Source of the DNA: Vicinamibacteria bacterium
GTDB lineage: Bacteria > Acidobacteriota > Vicinamibacteria > Vicinamibacterales > UBA8438
DNA: 40,339 nucleotides
Direction: 5' to 3'
Assembly (NCBI GenBank): GCA_022820675.1
Contig: JAJEFC010000400.1
Location: 1 to 40,339, forward strand
The position numbers and the translations under genes are program-made. How positions within the stretch are numbered: position 1 is the stretch's first letter; each line of letters starts with the position of its first letter. The notes beneath the pieces are model-generated. The model was not told where the DNA came from, ran no database searches, and saw only the letters and a list, made by a program, of their open reading frames with translations. Positions 32,729 through 40,339 of the stretch are shown piece by piece.

Positions 32729-33853
32729 ATGGCGCGGCGTCGATCCCGATCGGAGCCGGTTCGCCGCGGGCCGGGCTGGCTGCCGGCGGCGCTCGTCGGC
32801 GGTGCGGTCCTCATGGCGGTGCTGCCGGTCTCGCGCTCCGCCGTCGAGTCCGCGTACTCGCAGGGGGTGTATCCCGTTCTGCGGCAGCTCGTCACGGCGG
32901 CGACGAACCGGGCGCCCCTGGTGCTGTTCGACTGGCTGCTGCTCGGGGGGGCGGCGGCCATCCTCGGATGGATCGCGTGGCGGCTGCTGCGCCCGGGGCG
33001 GCAGGGGCGGCTGCGCGTGCTCGGCGCCGTCGCGGCCCGCCTCGCCGTCGTCGCCGCCACGCTCTACCTGGTGTTTCTCGCCACCTGGGGACTGAACTAC
33101 CGGCGCGAGACGCTGGCCGAGAAGCTCGCCTACGCGGAAGACCGGGTGACCCCGGCGGTCCTGGAAGCGCTGACGGCGTCGGCCGTGGCCCGTCTCAACG
33201 AGCTGTTCGAGGCCGTCGAGACGCGGTCGTGGCCGCAGCTCGAGGAGCTGCCGGCCGAGCTCGGCCCCGCGGTCGAGCGCGTGCAGCGCGAGCTGGGCGC
33301 GTCCCGCCCCGCCCCCGCCGTCGTGCCGCGGCGCTCGCTGCTGACCCCGTACTTCCGGCGCGCCGGCATCGACGGCATGACCGATCCGTTCTCGCTCCAG
33401 GTGCTGGTCAACGACACCGTGCTGCCGTTCGAGCGGCCCTTCGTCACCGCGCACGAGTGGGCCCACGTGGCCGGCTACGCCCACGAGGCGGAGGCCAACT
33501 TCGTGGCGTGGCTCACCTGCCTGGCCGGCGACGAGCGCATGCAGTACAGCGGGTGGCTCAACCTGGTGGGGCGGCTTCTCGGCGCGGTCCCGGAGTCGTC
33601 GCGGGAGGCCCTCGGCGCCCTGCTCGGCCCCGGTCCGCGCGCCGACTACGCCGCGATTCGCGCCCGGACGAGCCGGGCGGTGCCGGTCATCCAGCGCAGC
33701 GCCCGCCGCCTCAACGACGGGTATCTCCGGGCGAACCGGGTGGCCGGCGGGGTGCGGAGCTACGGCGAGGTCCTGCAGCTCGCGGTGGGCACGGATCTCG
33801 GCCGCAGAAGTTGGCCGGAGGCGGATGCCCGAGGACCGTCCGGGTCCGAGTGA
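32729..33853 (+). CDS. DUF3810 membrane metalloprotease-like protein
   Basis: The protein has 374 residues. Two or three hydrophobic helices lie in the first 120 residues (LPAALVGGAVLMAVLP, LVLFDWLLLGGAAAILGWIAW, VVAATLYLVFLATWGLNYRRE). A soluble domain follows with FVTAHEWAHVAGYAHEAEANF, holding HEWAH (242-246) and E253 or E255 as a likely third ligand, a gluzincin-type zinc site. SLLTPYFRRAGIDGMTDPFS is a DUF3810 hallmark. The HExxH domain probably faces the periplasm. The family is uncharacterised, and a membrane-protein protease is inference. It is divergent from the molybdopterin gene across about 50 bases. Confidence 0.85.
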   Translation: MARRRSRSEPVRRGPGWLPAALVGGAVLMAVLPVSRSAVESAYSQGVYPVLRQLVTAATNRAPLVLFDWLLLGGAAAILGWIAWRLLRPGRQGRLRVLGAVAARLAVVAATLYLVFLATWGLNYRRETLAEKLAYAEDRVTPAVLEALTASAVARLNELFEAVETRSWPQLEELPAELGPAVERVQRELGASRPAPAVVPRRSLLTPYFRRAGIDGMTDPFSLQVLVNDTVLPFERPFVTAHEWAHVAGYAHEAEANFVAWLTCLAGDERMQYSGWLNLVGRLLGAVPESSREALGALLGPGPRADYAAIRARTSRAVPVIQRSARRLNDGYLRANRVAGGVRSYGEVLQLAVGTDLGRRSWPEADARGPSGSE

Positions 33854-33898
33854 CGCAGGAGCCGCCGCGAGGCGCCGCGGCCCACGCTCCGGGCGGGG

Positions 33899-33904
33899 TA
33901 TGAT
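33899..33904 (+). promoter_or_regulatory. -10 box TATGAT of the 64-residue gene
   Basis: TATGAT is followed by 9 nt and the ATG at 33914 with no Shine-Dalgarno sequence, so the leader would be 0-2 nt. Confidence 0.45.
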
Positions 33905-33913
33905 CTCTCCGCC

Positions 33914-34108
33914 ATGTTCAAGCTGATTCCCACCGTGCGCGGCGGCGCCGCCAACTCGCCGATCCTCTTCAACCGCTACGCCAGCATCGAGGAGGCCCGC
34001 GACGCCACCAAGGCGCTGATTCACGAGAACGCCCGGGTGACCCGGGTGATGATCGTCGACGCCTCCGTCGACGGGTCGAAGTTCGTCGAGTGGATCGAGC
34101 GGTCCTGA
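33914..34108 (+). CDS. small protein of unknown function (64 residues)
   Basis: It begins MFKLIPTVRGGAANSPIL and continues with a helix (YASIEEARDATKALIHEN), a strand (RVTRVMIVDAS) and a final helix (SKFVEWIERS). I do not recognise it. A promoter-like TATGAT sits just upstream, and the composition is codon-like, so it is probably real. Confidence 0.6.
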   Translation: MFKLIPTVRGGAANSPILFNRYASIEEARDATKALIHENARVTRVMIVDASVDGSKFVEWIERS

Positions 34109-34616
34109 CGCCGGGCGTACGCACGGCCGCGAGGCGGAGGCCCGAGAAGGCTGATCGGCCGGCACCGGTCCTCTTCGAGTTGCGCGCCGACGAGAGTCTC
34201 GACCCGGCCGTTGCGGCAGTAGTCGACCATGATCCGGATCGTCGCGGCGCACGTCGGCACGCCGCCCGCCGGATTCCACGAGCCCCTGGCGGCTACGAAT
34301 CGCGGTCGAGCGCCGCCGCGGAATCGGCGACAGCCCTTCGAGAACTCGCAAGGCCGGCGAGCCCAACGGAGTGACGAGCTTCGAGCCGGTTGCCCGACGC
34401 TGCCGGAGAAGCTGCGGCGTGAACCCCGAAGCAAAGGGGAGGTGCCTTCGCCCGGGAAGGGCCCGCGTGTCCCGGGCGGAATCGCGACCGGCGGTTGGGG
34501 AGCCGACAGTCGTGTCGCTGGTATCATGGCCTGCGCGGGCTGTTGGCGGGCGACTCCGCGAGGCGCTCCCGGGTACCCTCCAGCGAGGATGCGTATGACC
34601 CCGCGGGAGCGCAGCC
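34109..34616 (+). other. 508-base gap without a recognised gene, upstream of the toxin/helicase pair
   Basis: Open frames exist on both strands, but none has family features or a ribosome binding site. A 9-bp inverted repeat (CGCCCGGGA 34449-34457, TCCCGGGCG 34470-34478) has no T-run. The stretch could be a degraded gene or the border of an inserted module. Confidence 0.5.
34594..34599 (+). promoter_or_regulatory. possible -10 box TATGAC of the brnT-helicase pair
   Basis: TATGAC lies 17 nt before the GTG at 34617, with GGGAG (34605-34609) as Shine-Dalgarno sequence in between. The layout is like the SD-led genes at 20921 and 26864. Confidence 0.35.
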
Positions 34617-34916
34617 GTGTTCGAGCATCGCTTCGATTGGGATCCGGTCAAGGCCCGCGGCAATCGGCGCAAGCACGGCGTCACGTTCGAGCAGGCGGCG
34701 ACGGTGTTCAGCGATCCGTTGGCGGTGTCCGTTCCGGATGACGACCACAGCGACGGCGACGAACGCTGGGTGACCTTGGGGTGTGCACGGAACGGGATGT
34801 TGCTGGTGATAAGTCACGCGTATCACGAAGCCGGCATCAATGCGGCCGACGTACGGATCATCTCCGCGCGGCCGGCGACGAAACACGAACGCCGGCAGTA
34901 CGAATCAGGCACATGA
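34617..34916 (+). CDS. brnT: BrnT-type (DUF497) ribonuclease toxin
   Basis: This 99-residue protein has the BrnT pattern: FEHRFDWDPVKARGNRRKHG, VTFEQAATVFSDPLAVSVPD, DDHSDGDERWVTLG, MLLVISHAY and VRIISARPATKHERRQYE. BrnT toxins are RNase-like and are normally neutralised by BrnA, encoded directly downstream. No BrnA-like gene is here. Instead the large GHKL-helicase gene starts within the toxin stop (ATGA at 34913-34916). The GTG start has GGGAG at 7 nt. Key basic and acidic residues appear intact, so the toxin may be active and controlled in another way. Confidence 0.88.
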   Translation: MFEHRFDWDPVKARGNRRKHGVTFEQAATVFSDPLAVSVPDDDHSDGDERWVTLGCARNGMLLVISHAYHEAGINAADVRIISARPATKHERRQYESGT

Positions 34917-37900
34917 GGCCCGAGTACGATTTCTCCAAGGGTGAACGTGGCAGGTTCTTTCACCCGAACGCCAAGCTGAGTCTTCCGGCCCGGGATCTGG
35001 CGCTGGATTGGGTCGGACCTGCCGGAGATCTGGGTGCCTATATCACGGAGGAGTCTCGAAGGACCATCAGCGCCTACGCGGACCAGCCGCGCCTGGTCCT
35101 GGAGCATGCCAACCTCGAGCAGGATACCGCGCGTGGCGGCTACGCCCACCGGCAACTGTTCGAGCTGGTCCAGAACGGGGCGGATGCGCTCAGTGGCGCG
35201 TCCGAGCGAGGACGCATCGCGATTCGCCTGACCGGCGGCCATCTGTACTGCGCCGACGACGGCGAGCCGATCAACGAGGCCGGGGTGACGGCGCTCATGT
35301 TCTCTCACATGTCGCCCAAGCGCGGGACCAGCGAGATCGGAAGGTTCGGCCTCGGCTTCAAGTCGGTCCTCGGCGTGACCGACACTCCTGAGTTCTTCAG
35401 CCGCGCGGGCTCTTTTCGCTTCGATCGGCGGCGTGCTCGCGAGCGCATACGGGAAGTTGCGCCGCGCGCCGACCGTTTTCCGGTGCTGCGCGTCGCCGAT
35501 CCGATCGACCCCCATGAAGCCCGGGATGTGGATCCCGTTCTGTGCGAATTCATGGACTGGGCGACGAACATCGTGCGCCTGCCGCTCGAACGTGGTACCG
35601 CCGACGACCTCCGGCGGCAGATGCGCGACTTCCCATCCGCATTCCTCCTGTTCGTCGGGCACGTCGGACGATTGACGATCGACGACGGATCGACGTTGGA
35701 CAGGGTTCTGAAGCTCGATAGCGTCGACCAGCAGTACCGGCTGATCGACAGCGGCACGGCCAGCAATTGGAAGGTGTTCAAGGTCATCCATCGCTTGTCA
35801 AGCGATGCCCGAGCCGACCGCAGGTCGCTCGATGACGGCTATGAAGTACCGATCTGGTGGGCCGCTCCGCTCGACAAGTTGACCGACCCTGGCAGCTTCT
35901 GGGCGTATTTCCCTACGAAGACCGCGAGCCTCGTCGCGGGCATCCTGAACGCGCCATGGAAGACGAACGAAGACCGCCAGAATCTCCTCCCAGGGCCGTA
36001 CAACGAAGCACTGATTGACGCGTCGGCGGAGATGGTCGCCGCGAATCTGCCGGACCTCGCGACGCGTAGCGACCCCGCAAGGCATCTGGATGCCCTGCCG
36101 CGACGTCATGAGGCGGGCGACTCCTCTCAGATTGAACGACTGCGCAAGTGCTTGCTCAACGCGCTGTGCGGACGCGCGGCGATCCCTGACCAGGACGGCG
36201 TCCTGCGCAGCATCCCGCGCGTCAACTACCCGCCCAAGGAGTTGACTTCGGACGGCGCGCTCGGGACACGGATATTGGAAAAGTGGGCGCAATGCTCGGG
36301 GCGACCGTCGAACTGGCTTCATCCGCGCGCGACTCCCCGCACGCGCCTCGCCCGCGTCGAACTGTTGATCGAGGAGTGGAAATCGGCACACGGGCATTCG
36401 CAGCATTGTCCGCGGCATGCCTCCGTACAGGAGTGGTTGGAAGCGCTGGTGACGGGCAAGACGGGAGACGCGGCAGTCGAGGCGTCCAGGGCCGCCCTTT
36501 TGACGGCGGCCGCGATCCCGCGGCGATTGCGCAACCCGCGCACGCTGGGCAACATCATCCTGATGCAGAATGGGAACTGGCAGACGGTCGACCCGGAACA
36601 CGCGTTCTTGCCGCGCGACCCGGCGGACGCGGGTTCGCCGCTCAACGCCGACGCGCTCGTGCACGCGAGGCTGGCAGTGGACCCGGAAGCACATCGCGCG
36701 CTCCGGGAACTCGGCGTAAACCTCGAATCGGCGGAGAGTCACTTCCGCCAGGTCGCGTCACTGCGGCTGGGCGACGATTCCTGGGCCCCAGCATCCGACG
36801 AGGAATGGTGCCGATTCTGGGCCCTGAGCCGCGACATGGAGACCACGCGCGCGGAGGCGGCCATCACCGACCAGCGACGCTGGCGGGAGCTTCTCCGCGT
36901 ACGCACACAGGCTGATGCCTGGGCGCCGGTCCATCATGTCCTGATGCCCGGCGCAATCGTGCCGGGTCCGAATGGCCGGGAGCGGCGGGCCGCCGTCGAT
37001 CTGGAGTTTCATGAGGCCGACGAAGAGTTGCTCGACCGTCTCGGTGCCGTGTCCGGGCCGGCCGGCGAACGGGAGTTGTCCGTCGAATCCTGGTTCCGTT
37101 CGTTCCGGGACGAAGCCCGCGGTCGGTTCACCGCTCGTCAACTGCCGAGCCGCCCGCACTTCTACCTGCTCAAGTTCAGCTCCACCCGCGGCCCCGGCCC
37201 GCTGGACGTTCTCGACTTCCTGACGGACGACGGTCGCGCAGCCTACACGAGCCTCCTCCTGGATCTGGATTCCGTCTACGAATCGTGGGTGATGAGCCAC
37301 GACACGCGGCCGGACCACTATCCGGAACTGATCGTCGACCCGCCGGCCGTGAGCATGTTGCGCGAAAAGGGCGCACTCCGCACGTCGAGCGGCGTCGTTC
37401 CGCTTGGCGACGCGCTTGGCGCGCGGCCGAAGAATCGCGAGGCCCGCGATGCGCTGCTGGCGCACGCCAACGCCGATCGGATCAGGGCCGCCTTCGACTT
37501 GGCCGTCCCGGCAGAATCGACTCCGGAGTTCATCGGAGAAGAGGATCCAGTGCCGTTGATCGACGTGTGGCCCGGATTCTGGTCGGTACTGAAAAGGTTG
37601 GGGCTTGACTTTTCCGGCGCAAGGCAAGGCGCCTTGCTCGTGCGCTGTGAGCGGATTCTCGTCGGCGGCGACGACTGCGAGTCCGTGCTGCACGCGTCCA
37701 ATATCTATGTTCGCCGCTCGGGTGACCGTGGCGACCTCCTCAGTGTCCTGCAGCTCGTCCCCGAGCTTGCCAGCGTGCTGGAGACCGGTGACGAAGCCCG
37801 CGGTCTATTGCTCGATGTATCGGAGGCGATTCTCGGCTACGCGCCTCCGCCGAACGTCGACGGGCAGCGCGCGGCCGTCCGTGAGCTGCCGACCGACGCG

Positions 37901-39514
37901 GAGCGCCTGCTGAAGGCCGTGGGCGCATCGGCGCTTCGCCGACGCCTGCCCGAATCTCTGTTGGCCATACTCGAGGGCGACAGCACACCGCTTCCAGGCG
38001 TTACTATCGCGGAAGCGGCCATCGCAACGCACCACACGGGCACGCTCAGACACTATTGCCACGCCCTGGATCACCTGGATCCGCCACGGCGGTGGGCCGG
38101 GTCGCCCCGCGCGGTCGACTTCGTTCGGTCACTGGGTTTCTCCGCCGAGTGGGCGGGCGACCGCAACGTGCGGCGCGCTCCCTTCGTGGAGGTCGAGGGC
38201 CCGTATTCGCTTCCGGCGCTCCACGCCTACCAGAAGACGATCGTCACCGAGGTCCGGAACCTGCTGCGCGGGCCGGGGCAGGCCGACTCCATTGCGGCAC
38301 GCGACGCCGTTCTTGGCCATCAGCGCCCGTACGGTCGGGGTCGCCGCGGCATGATCAGCCTGCCGACCGGGTCGGGGAAGACGCGGGTCGCGGTCCAGGC
38401 GATCGTCGAAGCCATACGGCACGACGACTTCAGCGGCGGCGTCCTCTGGGTCGCCGATCGGGACGAGTTGTGCGAACAGGCGGTCGAGGCCTGGAGACAG
38501 GTGTGGTCGGGCATCGGCTCTCGAGGGGCGCGGCTTCGCATATCGAGGTTGTGGGCGGGACAGCCAAGCCCCCAGCCGACGAGCGACCTGCACGTCGTCG
38601 TCGCGACGATTCAGACGCTCCGCGCCCGACTTGGGAACCAGCGTGGCGAGTACGACTTCCTGACCGGGTTCGCGCTGGTCGTGTTCGACGAGGCGCACCG
38701 CTCGATCGCGCCGACGTTCACCTCCGTCATGCAGGAAGTTGGTCTGACCCGGCGGCACGACGAAGACGAACCGTTCCTGATCGGACTCACCGCCACGCCC
38801 TATCGAGGGCACGACGAGGAGGAGACCGCCAGGCTCGTGAAGCGGTACGGCCGCCGGCGGCTCGACGCCGGTGCATTCGCGAGTGACGACCCCCAGGACG
38901 TCGTGTCCGAACTGCAGAGCATGCACGTGCTCGCCCTGGCGGACCATCGGACCATCGAGGGCGGTCACTTCTCGCTGAGCGAGGACGAGCTGGCCGAGAT
39001 GGCCGGGGAGCCCCGGCCGCCGTGGCTTCCCCGTAGCGTCGAAGATCGCATCGCGCGGGATTCCACCCGCACGCGGCGCATTGTCGACACCTGCGAGATG
39101 CAGATTCACGGGGTCGATCCGGACTGGCCGACTCTCGTGTTCGCCACATCGGTAGAGCACGCGCAAACCATCGCGGCGCTGCTGAACACCCGCGGTGTGC
39201 CGTCGAGAGCTGTGAGCGGGACGACAGAGGCATCGGCGCGCCGGCGGATTGTTGAGGACTTCCGGCGCGGTGACCTCAAGGTGCTCGTCAACTACGGGGT
39301 GTTCCGGGAGGGATTCGACGCGCCTAGGACGCGCGTCATTGTTGTGGCGCGCCCGGTCTACAGTCCGAATCTCTACTTCCAGATGATCGGTCGAGGGCTG
39401 CGGGGTCCAAAGAATGGCGGCACCGACCGCTGTCTGATCATCAACGTCCAGGACAACATCGACAACTTCGAGAGGAAACTCGCCTTCTCCGATCTCGACT
39501 GGCTGTGGGCCTGA
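34913..39514 (+). CDS. sacsin-like GHKL ATPase fused to an SF2 helicase
   Basis: This is a 1533-residue fusion. About 40-200 form a GHKL ATPase of the sacsin type: FELVQNGADAL with N88 and D91, CADDGEPI with D115/D116, SPKRGTSEIGRFGLGFKSV with G146-K150, and VTDTPEFFS. About 200-1100 are unrecognised, mostly helical with WD/P-rich stretches. The C-terminal helicase has LHAYQKTIV, motif I LPTGSGKT (K1156), motif II FDEAH (1259-1262), motif III LTATPYRG (1293-1299), motif V NYGVFREGFDAPR and motif VI QMIGRGLRG (1490-1498). Both ATPase sites look complete. It overlaps brnT by ATGA. Composition looks less GC-rich than the neighbours, suggesting transfer. A defence role is inferred from the partner toxin and architecture. 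Confidence 0.9.
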   Translation: MRPEYDFSKGERGRFFHPNAKLSLPARDLALDWVGPAGDLGAYITEESRRTISAYADQPRLVLEHANLEQDTARGGYAHRQLFELVQNGADALSGASERGRIAIRLTGGHLYCADDGEPINEAGVTALMFSHMSPKRGTSEIGRFGLGFKSVLGVTDTPEFFSRAGSFRFDRRRARERIREVAPRADRFPVLRVADPIDPHEARDVDPVLCEFMDWATNIVRLPLERGTADDLRRQMRDFPSAFLLFVGHVGRLTIDDGSTLDRVLKLDSVDQQYRLIDSGTASNWKVFKVIHRLSSDARADRRSLDDGYEVPIWWAAPLDKLTDPGSFWAYFPTKTASLVAGILNAPWKTNEDRQNLLPGPYNEALIDASAEMVAANLPDLATRSDPARHLDALPRRHEAGDSSQIERLRKCLLNALCGRAAIPDQDGVLRSIPRVNYPPKELTSDGALGTRILEKWAQCSGRPSNWLHPRATPRTRLARVELLIEEWKSAHGHSQHCPRHASVQEWLEALVTGKTGDAAVEASRAALLTAAAIPRRLRNPRTLGNIILMQNGNWQTVDPEHAFLPRDPADAGSPLNADALVHARLAVDPEAHRALRELGVNLESAESHFRQVASLRLGDDSWAPASDEEWCRFWALSRDMETTRAEAAITDQRRWRELLRVRTQADAWAPVHHVLMPGAIVPGPNGRERRAAVDLEFHEADEELLDRLGAVSGPAGERELSVESWFRSFRDEARGRFTARQLPSRPHFYLLKFSSTRGPGPLDVLDFLTDDGRAAYTSLLLDLDSVYESWVMSHDTRPDHYPELIVDPPAVSMLREKGALRTSSGVVPLGDALGARPKNREARDALLAHANADRIRAAFDLAVPAESTPEFIGEEDPVPLIDVWPGFWSVLKRLGLDFSGARQGALLVRCERILVGGDDCESVLHASNIYVRRSGDRGDLLSVLQLVPELASVLETGDEARGLLLDVSEAILGYAPPPNVDGQRAAVRELPTDAERLLKAVGASALRRRLPESLLAILEGDSTPLPGVTIAEAAIATHHTGTLRHYCHALDHLDPPRRWAGSPRAVDFVRSLGFSAEWAGDRNVRRAPFVEVEGPYSLPALHAYQKTIVTEVRNLLRGPGQADSIAARDAVLGHQRPYGRGRRGMISLPTGSGKTRVAVQAIVEAIRHDDFSGGVLWVADRDELCEQAVEAWRQVWSGIGSRGARLRISRLWAGQPSPQPTSDLHVVVATIQTLRARLGNQRGEYDFLTGFALVVFDEAHRSIAPTFTSVMQEVGLTRRHDEDEPFLIGLTATPYRGHDEEETARLVKRYGRRRLDAGAFASDDPQDVVSELQSMHVLALADHRTIEGGHFSLSEDELAEMAGEPRPPWLPRSVEDRIARDSTRTRRIVDTCEMQIHGVDPDWPTLVFATSVEHAQTIAALLNTRGVPSRAVSGTTEASARRRIVEDFRRGDLKVLVNYGVFREGFDAPRTRVIVVARPVYSPNLYFQMIGRGLRGPKNGGTDRCLIINVQDNIDNFERKLAFSDLDWLWA

Positions 39515-39536
39515 CAGACCGACGCGGCACGTGCCA

Positions 39537-39584
39537 GAGCCGGGCGGCGCCGACGCAGGGCGCTACGGCCCGGCCGCCCGGCTC
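39537..39584. terminator. hairpin between convergent genes
   Basis: GAGCCGGGCGGC (39537-39548) pairs perfectly with GCCGCCCGGCTC (39573-39584), a 12-bp stem with a 24-nt loop. The right arm lies inside the end of the minus-strand gene. No T-run is present, but the position between convergent genes fits a shared terminator. Confidence 0.45.
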
Positions 39585-40339
39585 GCGGCCCGCGCGCCGG
39601 CGAGGATGTTGTAGAGACCGTAGTTGCCTTCGTGGCACGCGTACTCGTACAGCGGTGCGGCCGACCGCCTCATCGTCGTCTCGACGCTCCACGGCCGGGC
39701 GAAGGCGGTTCGATCGTCGACGGTGAACCGGTAGAGCAGCGTGTCGGCGTCGAGCAGGCTGAAGCGCTCGACGAGATGGAGGTCGGGCCCCAGGGCCTCC
39801 AGGATCTCCATGTTGGGGGCGGGGTGGGCGGTCCCGAGGTCCCTGAAGTTCGCGGTCTCGACGACCAGCGTGTCTCCCTCCCAACGGCCGCGCGAGTCGC
39901 CCCGCCACTGGCGCACGCCGGCGGAGAGGGTGGGCCGGCCGTCGAGCGGGACAAGTCGCGCGTCGTTCACCATCTCGTTGAGAATCGCCACGTGCCCCGG
40001 GGTCTGGAACAACTGCACGAAGTTGTTGTACGCGCCGGGCAGCATCGGCGGTCCGGAATTGAAGCCGAGGATGCACCGCTCGTCCACGTCGCGGTCGGCC
40101 GGGCCGGCGTTGCGGCCCCGCGCCTCCGCGCGGGCGGCCATTCGCGACCGGCCCTCGGGGGTGTGGGCCGGCAGGCGCCCGTCCGGCGGGTCGACGATGA
40201 GCGACGTGCGGCGGGTCCCGGCGACCGTCGTGCCGTCGTCGAACCAGAACCGGTTGTAGCTGCCGGGGTCGCCCGCGCGCGGCGCCGTGTCCACCCGCGC
40301 GGCGGCCCGCGCCTCAGCCGCCGACACGTCCTCGTCGGT
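39563..40339 (-). CDS. secreted-protein family common in Acidobacteriota (partial, N-terminus beyond the window)
   Basis: The frame is open from the right edge, and 258 residues to the stop are visible. Family-like blocks are GDPGSYNRFWFDDGT, RRTSLIVDPPDGRLP, DERCILGFNSGPPMLPGAYNN, NEMVNDARLVPLDGRP and SRGRWEGDTLVVETANF. From memory, such proteins are numerous in Acidobacteriota, carry signal peptides and have no assigned function. The true start lies outside, since upstream codons (TDED before VSAAE) continue the frame. It converges with the helicase gene. Confidence 0.75.
   Translation of the reverse strand, partial: TDEDVSAAEARAAARVDTAPRAGDPGSYNRFWFDDGTTVAGTRRTSLIVDPPDGRLPAHTPEGRSRMAARAEARGRNAGPADRDVDERCILGFNSGPPMLPGAYNNFVQLFQTPGHVAILNEMVNDARLVPLDGRPTLSAGVRQWRGDSRGRWEGDTLVVETANFRDLGTAHPAPNMEILEALGPDLHLVERFSLLDADTLLYRFTVDDRTAFARPWSVETTMRRSAAPLYEYACHEGNYGLYNILAGARAASRAAGP

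Noticed and set aside
34021..34527. possible 168-residue gene on the minus strand upstream of brnT
   Set aside because: It overlaps the end of the 64-residue gene, is rich in Arg/Pro/Ser and has no recognisable motif or ribosome binding site.
32678..34684. long minus-strand extension of the molybdopterin gene (frame open to 34684)
   Set aside because: It is antisense to the DUF3810 gene and has no signal peptide or domain. The start at 32677 fits both the family and the TACACT box.

Overview
The window is GC-rich bacterial chromosome with short intergenic gaps, secreted Gram-negative-type proteins and an outer-membrane barrel protein. The mix of genes suggests an Acidobacteriota genome, perhaps Vicinamibacteria-like: a NUDT3-like M49 metallopeptidase lipoprotein, a TPR plus double-DTG protease, a peptidase/propeller/BamA-type fusion, and a secreted protein of the GDxGxYNxFW type at the right edge. 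This placement is inferred from protein resemblance only; no rRNA or tRNA gene was seen.

Layout. The left edge (1-140) looks like the 3' end of an IS256-type insertion element. It is followed by a large secreted astacin-like protein whose catalytic glutamate is replaced by valine, then a VapBC toxin-antitoxin pair. A minus-strand set follows: MoxR-type AAA ATPase, VWA protein and LON-domain protein, with an M49-type lipoprotein upstream of it. lpdA (plus) and lipA (minus) converge on a 99-bp tandem duplication, and both belong to lipoate metabolism. Next come a 7Fe-type ferredoxin, nuoB and nuoI as an isolated redox trio, and the TPR/aspartyl protease. On the minus strand lies the 1041-residue metallopeptidase/beta-propeller/Omp85-like fusion. 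A tlpA-type thioredoxin, two small unknown genes, a DUF72 gene, a YheT-type hydrolase, a DinB-fold protein, yvcK, a stand-alone LigD phosphoesterase domain, a sodium:solute symporter, a YggX-like protein and a DHA2-type MFS transporter follow. A molybdopterin oxidoreductase and a DUF3810 protein are divergently transcribed. The right end holds a BrnT-type toxin overlapping a 1533-residue gene that fuses a sacsin-like GHKL ATPase to an SF2 helicase. A secreted-protein gene cut by the window edge closes the window.

The strongest candidate for an undescribed system is BrnT plus GHKL-helicase (34617-39514). The toxin lacks the usual BrnA partner, and the helicase start overlaps the toxin stop in the place where BrnA normally lies. 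The gene pair also looks less GC-rich than its neighbours. A defence or conflict role is inference.

Two window-wide patterns stand out. First, a structured repeat of about 80-110 bp recurs in five intergenic regions, often in tandem. It consists of a GGGAGTC...GACTCCC hairpin plus a block with GGTTGGGCGCC and GGAGCCGTAGGCGACG. It lies 3' of a gene and in that gene's orientation, and in ligD it even holds the stop codon in its loop. Second, many genes have a TANNNT box exactly 6 nt before the start codon and no Shine-Dalgarno sequence. This implies widespread leaderless transcription beside ordinary SD-led genes.
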